Source: Collinsella aerofaciens (GTDB lineage Bacteria; Actinomycetota; Coriobacteriia; Coriobacteriales; Coriobacteriaceae). Taken from it: a DNA stretch of 64,000 bases. The stretch is from NCBI RefSeq assembly GCF_018785245.1, contig NZ_WQPL01000022.1, positions 51,588-115,587 on the forward strand, read 5' to 3'. Both the position numbers and the translations under genes were made by a program. The notes under the pieces were generated by a model. That model had not been told where the DNA came from, did no database searches, and saw only the letters and a program-made list of their open reading frames with translations. This document shows, one piece after another, positions 1 through 11,000 of the stretch (position 1 is its first letter; the number at the start of each line of letters is the position of its first letter).

Positions 1-600
1 GGGGATGCCGCCGCCACCGCAGGCGATGACGATGAACTCGTTGTCGAGCAGGTTGAGGATGGAGTCAGCCTCGACGATCTTCTTGGGATCGGGGGAAGCG
101 ACGACGCGACGCCAGCCGCGGCCGGAATCCTCGACGAAGACCTTGGAGGGATCCTCGGCCATGAACTCCTTGGCCTGCTCCTCGGTGTAGAAGGGGCCGA
201 TCGGCTTGGTCGGGTTCTTGAACGCGGGATCATCCGGATCGCACTCGATCTGGGTGACGACGGTGGCGGCGTGCCAACGCTTATAGCGCTTGTGCATCTC
301 GCGGCCGATGCCCTGCTGCAGGTGATAACCAATGTAGCCCTGGGACATGGCGCCGCACTCGGGCAGCGGCATCTCGGGGGTACCGATGGCGTCGTGGGCA
401 GCGGCGAAGGCGTTCTGGATCATGCCGACCTGCGGGCCGTTGCCGTGGGTGATGATGATCTCGTTGCCCTGCTCGATGAGACCGAGGAGAGCGTGGGCGG
501 TGTTGCTCACGGCCTCGATCTGCTCGACGGGGTTGTTGCCGAGGGCGTTGCCGCCAAGGGCGACGACAATACGATCGGGCTTGCCAAGAGGCTTAGACAT
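1..600 (-). CDS. arcC: carbamate kinase, 5' part (cut by window edge)
   Basis: Carbamate kinase makes ATP and carbamate (then CO2 and ammonia) from carbamoyl phosphate and ADP, the last step of the arginine deiminase pathway in the cytoplasm. The first 200 codons are visible. They read MSKPLGKPDRIVVALGGNAL at the start, the classic amino-acid-kinase phosphate-binding segment, followed by a THGNGPQVG motif near residue 53 and a C-terminal stretch ending CGGGGIP at the window edge, all typical of this family. An AAAGGA ribosome site precedes the ATG. The usual length is about 310 residues, so roughly one third is missing. No other arc gene is visible, so operon context is unknown. Confidence 0.95.
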   Translation of the reverse strand, partial: MSKPLGKPDRIVVALGGNALGNNPVEQIEAVSNTAHALLGLIEQGNEIIITHGNGPQVGMIQNAFAAAHDAIGTPEMPLPECGAMSQGYIGYHLQQGIGREMHKRYKRWHAATVVTQIECDPDDPAFKNPTKPIGPFYTEEQAKEFMAEDPSKVFVEDSGRGWRRVVASPDPKKIVEADSILNLLDNEFIVIACGGGGIP

Positions 601-1150
601 TGCTGGAATCCTTTCTGTAAAAGGCCTACAACCCATTAATAACCCGCGTCCGTGCGATACGCGAGTTTATTAAGGTTTATATTCTCTTTATCGCTCATTT
701 TATTCATTTTGAAAACAGTTGAACGGTGAACGGTCATTTTTACCCGCTCAGCGTAAAGAAGCCCAGCTTAGGTATATCTACTCCATTTACGTGCGACTTT
801 ATTTTAATAGAGCAGGGATTAGACTAGATTATGCAAACTATATCTCTGCTAAACACAAAACAGGCAGCGTAATATCTTACTCACACTATACGAGATTCTA
901 TGCATTAATAAGACGAGTATGCACCCCTGCAAAAACATGGGGCTTTTCATTCAGCATAAGGAATAAAGATGAGCTCCAAAAGGCAACCAGCCCCAAAGCA
1001 CGAGGATAGAAGGCGGCAACAGCCAAAACCTCCATCCATCCCCGAAGTGGCGCGAGGTTTCGCGGCAAAGCCGCGAAACAGCGAAGGGGACAAAAGGCCC
1101 CCACAACCACGTCCTTCATTCAGCCACACAATCCGAGGACGTATTCGTAG
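601..1150. other. AT-rich intergenic region upstream of arcC
   Basis: This gap of about 550 bp has no convincing gene. It is markedly AT-rich between about 650 and 960 compared with its neighbours, which fits the promoter and leader of the reverse-strand arcC gene. A short forward reading frame here (719-1009) has no ribosome site and no recognisable protein features. A compact perfect hairpin (10-bp stem, 3-nt loop) sits at 1057-1079 and has no T-tract. Confidence 0.6.
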
Positions 1151-1273
1151 CAGGATCTGAGGGCTGACCTTCGCGGACATTCCGCAGGACGAAAGAACCC
1201 CCGCCGCACGTAGTGCGCAGCGGGGGTTCTTTCATGTCCGAGGACGTCCGCGAAGGTCAGCCCTCAGATCCTG
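1151..1273. repeat. 123-bp extended palindrome at the 3' end of nifJ
   Basis: Two perfectly complementary 28-bp arms (1151-1178 and 1246-1273) flank 12-bp non-pairing segments and an inner terminator-like hairpin. The structure starts 12 bp after the nifJ stop codon, so the end of the nifJ transcript could fold into one long hairpin with an internal loop. Confidence 0.85.
1191..1233. terminator. inner terminator hairpin for nifJ
   Basis: A GC-rich stem built on GAAAGAACCCCCGC and its complement GCGGGGGTTCTTTC, with A-tracts and T-tracts forming the outer ends of the stem. This fits a bidirectional intrinsic terminator lying between nifJ (reverse) and the arcC upstream region. Confidence 0.75.
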
Positions 1274-1284
1274 CGGTGGGAGAC

Positions 1285-4824
<3,540 letters not shown>

Positions 4825-5221
4825 ATACCCCTCTCCTCTCATATAGGTATACAGGCCCCGGCGATCGCCGGGATATTGGCGTGATGGGATTTTCGTTGTT
4901 GCTTCCAATCATCTGGCAGGCGGACTCAGCAGCAGGTACATGGCGTGGAGAGAAGGCATGCCAAGGCGAGGAGGGCTGCACGCGCTCCACAGGCCCAGCT
5001 ACCCGTCTTGCACATGACCGAGCGCCGCAAAGGCCGCATGCCGGATGCTCCCGGGCACGCCCCGGCGATGGGAAGCGCCCGCAACGGAAATCCGCATGCG
5101 GGTTTATTGTACCCCGCCGTCAAGCCATATTTCGGCAAATATAGGTGGCCGGTAAAGGTTTACCTCGGGTGACTATTGTGCGCCCGGCACCGACGGACAC
5201 AGTCCCCTGGAACCCTACAGC
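4825..5221. other. intergenic region upstream of nifJ
   Basis: This region of about 400 bp lies between nifJ and the FHA operon end and presumably holds the nifJ promoter. I see no gene and no promoter good enough to call. It ends in a dispersed palindromic repeat (next entry). Confidence 0.5.
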
Positions 5222-5288
5222 AGTTGCGGTGAAATAGGGACTGTTTTTGCTGTTAACGGCCTTAATCAGTCCCTATTTCACCGCAACT
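5222..5288. repeat. dispersed REP-like palindrome, copy 1
   Basis: Perfect 22-bp inverted arms (5222-5243 and 5267-5288) containing TTGCGGTGAAATAGGGACTG. The same arms plus the adjoining TTTTTGCTG recur at 50859-50925, 45 kb away, between unrelated genes. The element ends 15 bp from the FHA gene stop and could also act as its terminator. Confidence 0.85.
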
Positions 5289-5303
5289 CATTGAGGGGAT
5301 GAG

Positions 5304-6242
5304 TTAGAGGGCGCCGAGGAGGATGGCGTAGGTGGTGGATTCGCCGAGTTTGAGCTCGTCGCCGGGGTTGAGCTGGGCGGAGCGGCCGGGCTCTACTTGA
5401 ATACACACACTCGTGGCCCCGTTTACCACCACGGTGCCGTTCGTGGACGACAGGTCCTCGACAAACCATGCGCCAGAATCGTCGCACCAGATATGGGCAT
5501 GGCGGGCCGAGACGTCGTCACCGACGTCGGTGATGTCGCCCTCCCCCGTTGCCAGCGCGCCGATCTCGACACCTTCCTCACTCGGCTGAATCCAGCGCGG
5601 GGCGCTCACCACGTAGCCGTTTTGCACGCGCAGCAGTCCCAGCGGATGCGCCGGCGCGACCTCGTGCTCGCCCGCGACCGAAGATGTGCTCAGCGAGCGC
5701 GGCGTCGACGTGGCGCCGCCACAGGTCGCATGAGCGTAGTCGATGGCATAGGTCACCGACGAACGGACATCTGCCGAGCAACCCACGGCGACAAACAGCA
5801 CCAGGATGGCCTCGGCGCGCTCGGCGGGCATGAGTTCAGCCACCTGCGACAGGCGCTCGAGCGCATTGCGATAGAGATTCGTGTCCTGGTGGCATTCCTC
5901 GAGTGCCCGCACCATGGGCTCGCCAGCGGGGCCGCACACCATATTGGTCACGGCCGCGGCGTCCATGGGGTTGCGACGGCGCAGGGCCAGCTGCGACATA
6001 ATGCGCGCGGCCGAGGTGCCGCAATCGGCAAAATAACGTTCCTGAAGCGTGCCGACCGGCGCGCGCACGATAAAGCGCGAAACCCAGGAGCGATCGGCGG
6101 CACGGCTCTGCGGACTACGGCCGTCGGCGAGTGGGCGGCTCGAGAGCACCAGGCCGCAAAGTTCGATATGGCTCAGGTGCGCTGCGCGCTTAAAGATGTC
6201 AAACATTGCCCCGCACGGGGTGAGCTCAGCTTGAGAAGCCAT
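5304..6242 (-). CDS. FHA-domain protein
   Basis: A 312-residue protein with a C-terminal forkhead-associated domain (about 215-305), recognised by the SARHAHIW core and the STNGTVVVNG loop. FHA domains bind phosphothreonine, so it is a likely reader or substrate of the kinase encoded 3 bp upstream. The N-terminal 200 residues form an alpha-helical domain I do not recognise, with several Cys and Arg residues and no signal peptide or membrane segment. It is the last gene of a three-gene reverse operon (8084-8989, 6246-8087, this gene). Start chosen at the ATG directly after the kinase stop codon, consistent with coupling. Confidence 0.85.
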   Translation of the reverse strand: MASQAELTPCGAMFDIFKRAAHLSHIELCGLVLSSRPLADGRSPQSRAADRSWVSRFIVRAPVGTLQERYFADCGTSAARIMSQLALRRRNPMDAAAVTNMVCGPAGEPMVRALEECHQDTNLYRNALERLSQVAELMPAERAEAILVLFVAVGCSADVRSSVTYAIDYAHATCGGATSTPRSLSTSSVAGEHEVAPAHPLGLLRVQNGYVVSAPRWIQPSEEGVEIGALATGEGDITDVGDDVSARHAHIWCDDSGAWFVEDLSSTNGTVVVNGATSVCIQVEPGRSAQLNPGDELKLGESTTYAILLGAL

Positions 6243-6245
6243 GGC

Positions 6246-8087
6246 TTAGCCCTCCTTGGTCGCAGAGATCGTGTCGGATACTTCGGCCGGCCCGCCAAAG
6301 GCGCGGGCAGCCGCGGCTCCGCCGGCAAGCGGCGTCGCCATGGGAATTTTCGCACGTCGTGCTGACACGACGGGAAGCTCAAAGGCAAACCCCATCGCCA
6401 GCAAAAACCACGTGAGCGCATAGGTTGCAATTATGGCGGCCACCAGGCCACCCGCCACGGCATGCTGGGAAAACACGGCACATGCGAGTGCGGCCAGAGC
6501 CGGAACCTCGCAGGCGGAAAGGGCCAACACGCCCTGCAGGAATCCCGCACGGCGGTCGCGCGCCAAGGCCCCGGCAGCGATGCCCACCATGCCCGGCAGC
6601 GCCAACGCCAGCGCGGCGATAATGGCCGGGAGCTTCCCGGACCACATAAGCGGTCCCACGACGAGCGTCACATGGGCGCCCGACGCCAACAGCGCCGCTG
6701 ATACCACGACCACAGCCCAAAGCACGCCGCATACCGCCGTCGCACCAACCATCGCCGCACGCCGGGCTGTGTGCCCCGATACCTCCATCGGGCACGGCAT
6801 GAGCGGCTCGGCTCGAAGCGAGCGGGCGACATTTTGCGCATAGTGGTCGCAAAATGCCGAGAGCGCCGCTTCCACCGCAGCCGGCTCGGGACGATCTTCC
6901 TGATGGCAGGACAGGCAGGCCATCACCACGTCGAACAGCTGAGCGTCGACAAACGCCAGCGCATCGCGCAGGTCCTCGGAATTTGGATCGAGCCCCAGCT
7001 GCTGAGCCTGTTCGGCCGCGGCAAGTGCCACATCGGGCTCGCGTCGCAGAAGCTGCGTCAAGTCGCAGCCGGGCGCGTGGGCGCCGACGGGATAATCGGG
7101 CAGCGTATCCATCTTGAGGCGATAAGGGCTGGCGATATCGCGCGTCCTTTTGCGCGAGCCCGAAGTACCCGACGCACCCGGCGCCACTTCGTACGGCGCG
7201 ACACCGGCGATGAGCTCGTAAACCGTGCTCGCCGCTGCATAGACATCAATCGCCGGCGACATGCGAAGTATGCGCAGGTCGGGGATATCGTCGGTGAGCA
7301 TCTCGGGCGGGGCGTAGGCCACCGTCGCACGGCGCAACGTGGCATAGCGTTCGGTAAACGACGCCTTGCCGCCGGTGCCGGCCACCGCAGAGGCGGGCTC
7401 GAGCGCCAGCGACGAGCCAAAATCGATCAAGCACAGGTCAAAGGTGCCCTCGGCAAGCTGCCGGTCAAGCGGTAGACGCGCCGTGCGCACCATAATATTA
7501 GCGGGCGAGATATCGCGATGGACAAAGCCCTCGCCCACCAGGCTCATACGGCAGAGCAGATCGAACAGGTCGCGACCCAGACGCGCCGCCACAAGTGGCG
7601 ACAGGCGTCCGGCATCGTCCACGGCAAGTCGCGAACGCAAGCGGGCAAGCGTCTCGCCCTCGACCCATTCCATGACAATTGCAGGCACACCGTCGACCTC
7701 GCCCCAGCCATAGAGGCGGGGAAAGCCCTTAAGGCCCGAAAGGGCGCGATGGCATTCGTATTCCTCGCGAAACGCCGCCTTGAACTTGGCGACCAGCGCC
7801 TCGTGAGCGGCATCGTCATCAAACTCATCGCGCGTCGGCAAGATGAGCTGCTTGAGTGCCACTGCCTCGCCTTGGGCGTTGACGGCACGCGTCACGCGGC
7901 CGATACCGCCACGGCGCATGGTGGCATCGTCGGCAAACAGCATCGTAAAACGACGCAGATAGGTAGGCAGTTCGTCCTGACCGAGCGCAATGGCCGGCTC
8001 AAACCCGTCGACACGCGCCAGGCGCAGGCCGACCATGGGATCGCGACCGAGCGATTGTGGTGTGGTAGATGCAAGATCGGTCATCAT
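6246..8087 (-). CDS. Ser/Thr protein kinase with C-terminal membrane domain
   Basis: A Hanks-type kinase of 613 residues. The catalytic domain spans about 45-330, with a glycine loop RRGGIGRV, the VALKQ lysine near 75, the catalytic loop HRDISPAN near 190 and LIDFGSS near 219. The catalytic loop has S where K is usual (HRDxKPxN), and DFG is kept, so activity is plausible but the loop is atypical. About 130 C-terminal residues (450-590) form roughly four hydrophobic segments, so the kinase is anchored by a polytopic tail instead of a single helix with PASTA repeats. It overlaps the upstream gene by 4 bp and precedes the FHA gene by 3 bp, so the three are probably co-translated. Confidence 0.9.
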   Translation of the reverse strand: MMTDLASTTPQSLGRDPMVGLRLARVDGFEPAIALGQDELPTYLRRFTMLFADDATMRRGGIGRVTRAVNAQGEAVALKQLILPTRDEFDDDAAHEALVAKFKAAFREEYECHRALSGLKGFPRLYGWGEVDGVPAIVMEWVEGETLARLRSRLAVDDAGRLSPLVAARLGRDLFDLLCRMSLVGEGFVHRDISPANIMVRTARLPLDRQLAEGTFDLCLIDFGSSLALEPASAVAGTGGKASFTERYATLRRATVAYAPPEMLTDDIPDLRILRMSPAIDVYAAASTVYELIAGVAPYEVAPGASGTSGSRKRTRDIASPYRLKMDTLPDYPVGAHAPGCDLTQLLRREPDVALAAAEQAQQLGLDPNSEDLRDALAFVDAQLFDVVMACLSCHQEDRPEPAAVEAALSAFCDHYAQNVARSLRAEPLMPCPMEVSGHTARRAAMVGATAVCGVLWAVVVVSAALLASGAHVTLVVGPLMWSGKLPAIIAALALALPGMVGIAAGALARDRRAGFLQGVLALSACEVPALAALACAVFSQHAVAGGLVAAIIATYALTWFLLAMGFAFELPVVSARRAKIPMATPLAGGAAAARAFGGPAEVSDTISATKEG

Positions 8088-8989
8088 AGGGCAAGCGCCG
8101 CCACGTTATTGTTGAAGTTACCGAGCGCGACATCATCATCGCCGTAATGGCCGACCCATTGACATAGGTTGGTGTAACAGCCCCACAGATTGGCATACTG
8201 CTGATACCACTTTGACCGGGGCGAGAATGTCTGACGACCGAACTCGGCTCGAATGACAAACATCTCCCCGACCAGGCTGTCGCACGGCCTGGGATCTCCC
8301 GTAGAGTTATAGGTCGAGACCACGTCATTGGCACGAGAAACATAGCCGTCGAGCATGTTGTACTTGGTCACAAGCCAACTGTGAATGCTCTCTTCCTCAG
8401 CAGCGGAAAGGCCGCCGGAGTTTGCATCGTTGTCAGTGTTGCCGCCCGTCGAGCCGCCGTTTCCAGGCCCTCCGGTAGAGGAACCCGACCCAGAGCCACC
8501 GCCCGAACTCGATGAATCCGAGCCAGAGCCAGAAGTATCCGAGCTACCGGGCTTTCCGAACTGCTGGGCGTCCTGCTCCTTCTGCTGCTCGACCTTATTC
8601 ACCGTTGCCGCCACGCTATTGTTGGACAACCGATCGATGATCTTGGTGTTGGTGAGCACGATGGTTTTGCCATTGGCAAGCGTGACTTCGTTGTCCGGGG
8701 CCTCGGCGCCGTCCGCATCGTCGGTGCCAAACACAATATGCCCGACCACACTTGCCCAAGCATATCCAGTCGTGGTGCCCAGATCGCTTTTGACCTCATG
8801 CCCCACGCGCGGTTCGCGTGCGGCATGCGCCTGCATCATGGACGGCACGGTCATGCCATAGGCAGAAACGCCAGCTATGACCAGCACCAGCGAGCACGAT
8901 AGCAGTGCGTACGCCCGCGGCGCCAAGCCCAGTCGGCGTCGTATGCGCACCGCGGCGCCGCGCTTTGTCTGAGTGCCACCGGGCCGCAT
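8084..8989 (-). CDS. membrane-anchored or secreted protein of kinase/FHA operon
   Basis: A 301-residue protein I do not recognise. A basic N-terminus is followed by one hydrophobic segment (about 26-46), then an extracytoplasmic region, a Ser/Gly-rich linker (about 155-190) and a C-terminal domain with several aromatic residues and three Cys. The ATG at 8989 was chosen because GGAGGAGAACGC precedes it; upstream in-frame starts have no ribosome site and would translate through a terminator-like hairpin. It overlaps the kinase gene by 4 bp, so it may be a sensor or target that the kinase serves (inference). Confidence 0.75.
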   Translation of the reverse strand: MRPGGTQTKRGAAVRIRRRLGLAPRAYALLSCSLVLVIAGVSAYGMTVPSMMQAHAAREPRVGHEVKSDLGTTTGYAWASVVGHIVFGTDDADGAEAPDNEVTLANGKTIVLTNTKIIDRLSNNSVAATVNKVEQQKEQDAQQFGKPGSSDTSGSGSDSSSSGGGSGSGSSTGGPGNGGSTGGNTDNDANSGGLSAAEEESIHSWLVTKYNMLDGYVSRANDVVSTYNSTGDPRPCDSLVGEMFVIRAEFGRQTFSPRSKWYQQYANLWGCYTNLCQWVGHYGDDDVALGNFNNNVAALAL

Positions 8990-9003
8990 GCGTTCTCCTC
9001 CAA

Positions 9004-9030
9004 CAAAAACACGCCGCTCGGGAGCGGCGC
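9004..9030 (-). terminator. terminator-like hairpin in front of the kinase operon
   Basis: CGCCGCTC/GAGCGGCG stem with a 2-nt loop, followed on the reverse strand by TGTTTTTGTT and then, within 10 bp, by the GGAGGAG ribosome site of the next gene. It could end the recR transcript or act as an attenuator for the kinase operon. Confidence 0.7.
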
Positions 9031-9167
9031 ATTCATTCGAATCCATATTTGAGTGTATCAGCGAACCAAAAAGGTTGCGCAACGAATGGACAAATTAAGG
9101 ATGCGAGCGGAAGCATCCATGCGATAAGCGGATACGAAGCATCTTTGTTGCACAACAAACTCACAGT

Positions 9168-9197
9168 CGCACGGGGAAATTATGACTACCCCGTGCG
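9168..9197. terminator. hairpin downstream of recR
   Basis: A perfect 9-bp stem (CGCACGGGG/CCCCGTGCG) with a 12-nt loop about 40 bp after the recR stop. It lacks a T-tract, so termination is uncertain; the stronger signal lies at 9004-9030. Confidence 0.4.
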
Positions 9198-9234
9198 TCG
9201 CGAGGAAAACATACGGCAGGAGCAGGCTCGCCAC

Positions 9235-9831
9235 CTAAATCGTGCGACGGGCCTCGATAGCGCGGCCAAGCGTAAGCTCGTCGGCATACTCCAAGTCGCC
9301 GCCCACGGGAAGGCCGCTTGCCAGACGCGACACCTCGACGCCCAACGGCTTGATGGTACGGGCCAGATAGCTCGCCGTGGTCTCGCCCTCAATATTGGGG
9401 TTGGTGGCGATGATGACCTCGTGGATGTCCTCGTGGCCCAAGCGTGCCAGCAGCTCTCGAATGTGCAGCTGCTCGGGGCCAATCTTGTCCATGGGACTGA
9501 TCACGCCGCCCAATACGTGGTAGAGGCCGTGGTAGCTGCCCGTGCGCTCGATCGCCTGGACATCGCGCGGCTCGCCCACCACGCAAATGCGAGTGGTATC
9601 GCGCATCGGGTCCTGGCAGATGGAGCACTCGTCGGCCGTGGCGTAGTTAAAGCAACGGCTGCAAAAGTGGACCTCCTGCTTGACCTCCAGGATGGCCTCG
9701 GCCAGGCGGCGGGCCTCCTCGGCATCGGCCTCGAGCAGGTAATAGGCGATGCGCTGGGCCGACTTGGGACCAATGCCCGGCAGACGGCCCAGCTCATCGA
9801 GCAGTTTTTGCAGACTGTGATTCGCACTCAT
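9235..9831 (-). CDS. recR: recombination protein RecR
   Basis: RecR works with RecF/RecO to load RecA onto gapped DNA in the cytoplasm. The 198 residues match the family's usual length. Visible features are the N-terminal helix-hairpin-helix ([20 protein letters not shown]), a four-Cys zinc finger around residues 57-72 ([16 protein letters not shown]) and the Toprim segment ([13 protein letters not shown], then [11 protein letters not shown]). It follows ybaB by 13 bp in the usual ybaB-recR order. No clear ribosome site precedes the ATG, so translation may depend on coupling to ybaB. Confidence 0.97.
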   Translation of the reverse strand: MSANHSLQKLLDELGRLPGIGPKSAQRIAYYLLEADAEEARRLAEAILEVKQEVHFCSRCFNYATADECSICQDPMRDTTRICVVGEPRDVQAIERTGSYHGLYHVLGGVISPMDKIGPEQLHIRELLARLGHEDIHEVIIATNPNIEGETTASYLARTIKPLGVEVSRLASGLPVGGDLEYADELTLGRAIEARRTI

Positions 9832-9844
9832 ATATATGCGTGTC

Positions 9845-10165
9845 TTAGAACGGCATGCCCGGGATGTTGAGGCCGCCGGTGATGGCGCCCATCTGCTTGT
9901 TGGCGAGCTCGTTGACGCCGCGGACGGCCTCGTTGACGGCAGCCATGATCATATCCTGCAGCATATCGACGTCCTCGGGATCGAGGGCATCGGGATCGAT
10001 GGTGAGGTTGACGAGCTCCATCTCGCCGTTAACGGTCACCTTGACCATGCCGCCGCCGGCAGAGGCGTCGACGGTCTGGGACTTGAGGTTCTCCTGCGCG
10101 GCGGCAAGCTGCTCCTGCATCTTGCGAGCCTGCTTCATCATCTGCTGCATGTTCATACCGGCCAT
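9845..10165 (-). CDS. YbaB/EbfC family nucleoid-associated protein
   Basis: A 106-residue protein of the YbaB/EbfC family, which forms DNA-binding dimers. The sequence starts [20 protein letters not shown], the expected Met/Gln-rich amphipathic helix, followed by the conserved [17 protein letters not shown] core. AAAGGAGCC lies 4 bp upstream of the ATG. It sits directly before recR, the usual arrangement; dnaX, normally adjacent, is separated here by an 840-bp insertion that holds a forward-strand gene (10506-10979). Confidence 0.95.
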   Translation of the reverse strand: MAGMNMQQMMKQARKMQEQLAAAQENLKSQTVDASAGGGMVKVTVNGEMELVNLTIDPDALDPEDVDMLQDMIMAAVNEAVRGVNELANKQMGAITGGLNIPGMPF

Positions 10166-10505
10166 GATGGCTCCTTTACGTGCGGCCGCACGCCGAGCTG
10201 CAAGGGCAGCCGGAGCACGGCGGGACTTTCAAACTCAAAAATCGTACCACGGCGCGAGGCCAGCGAGCGGGGCGGACGTGTTACCTCAGTCGATATACAT
10301 GTCCTGGAGCGCAAGCCGCACCCATAGATTATGCAAAGTTGAATAATTCGCATCTGCATAATATTTAAAGCTAAATCTTGTAGAGCCGGAATCCGACATT
10401 TAATGCGTACCACTAAATGGCTAAATGCCGAGCCACTACTCGAGGCGGCGCACATGGCGGCAGGGTATAATTTGATTGCCATAGATAGTAATTTGGAGGT
10501 GCCCC
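10166..10505. other. intergenic region with divergent promoters
   Basis: A gap of 340 bp between the divergent ybaB and the 10506-10979 gene. It contains a TATAAT at 10466-10471, 35 bp before the forward gene start, but no good -35 box. The centre (10320-10400) is AT-rich. I see no RNA gene here. Confidence 0.4.
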
Positions 10506-10979
10506 ATGAATGCCCCCAACGCGCTCCAAAATATCCGCTCAAAACACCCCGTTGCATATGTGGTTCTCTATCTCTTTGTCGGCTGGGCATTGCTGGTTGT
10601 CATCACCCATGCCATAGCTTTTGGAGCAGAACTGCTGATAGCCAGCTCGGACCAGCCCGTCGTCAAATGGGAGACGACCGATGAGTGCACCGACGGAACC
10701 CGAACCGTCTACTACAACAGCCCGTCCCTCTATCAAGAGTTCAAGGTCAAGATAAAGGACTTCAAGATTGTCGATGCCGAGCTAGGCGTTTATTTGGCAA
10801 TCGGAGCAACCATTAACGCCGAGCAAGTCGAGTACACGGACAGCCATGCGACGTATCGTATCGACCTCAGCATCCTAGGCCGACCGTCACGCACCTGTCT
10901 GCTCAAATGCGACATACGCGGCACCACACTACACATGTCCGAAATACAGATGCGCCCGGACAAGGGGTCCTCTTCTTGA
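10506..10979 (+). CDS. small membrane-anchored protein of unknown function
   Basis: 157 residues with one N-terminal hydrophobic helix (about 18-40), then a soluble, probably extracytoplasmic domain of about 115 residues with three Cys (two in a CTDGTRTV-type and CLLKC context). I do not recognise the family. TTGGAGGTGCCCC precedes the ATG, a good ribosome site. It lies alone on the forward strand between dnaX and ybaB, convergent with dnaX with only 21 bp between stops, and interrupts the usual dnaX-ybaB-recR order, which suggests later insertion (inference). Confidence 0.7.
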   Translation: MNAPNALQNIRSKHPVAYVVLYLFVGWALLVVITHAIAFGAELLIASSDQPVVKWETTDECTDGTRTVYYNSPSLYQEFKVKIKDFKIVDAELGVYLAIGATINAEQVEYTDSHATYRIDLSILGRPSRTCLLKCDIRGTTLHMSEIQMRPDKGSSS

Positions 10980-11000
10980 GCAGTATACCCGCCTGCGCAG

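Noticed and set aside
719-1009. 96-codon forward frame in the AT-rich gap near arcC
   Set aside because: No ribosome site, no family features and AT-rich composition expected of a promoter region.
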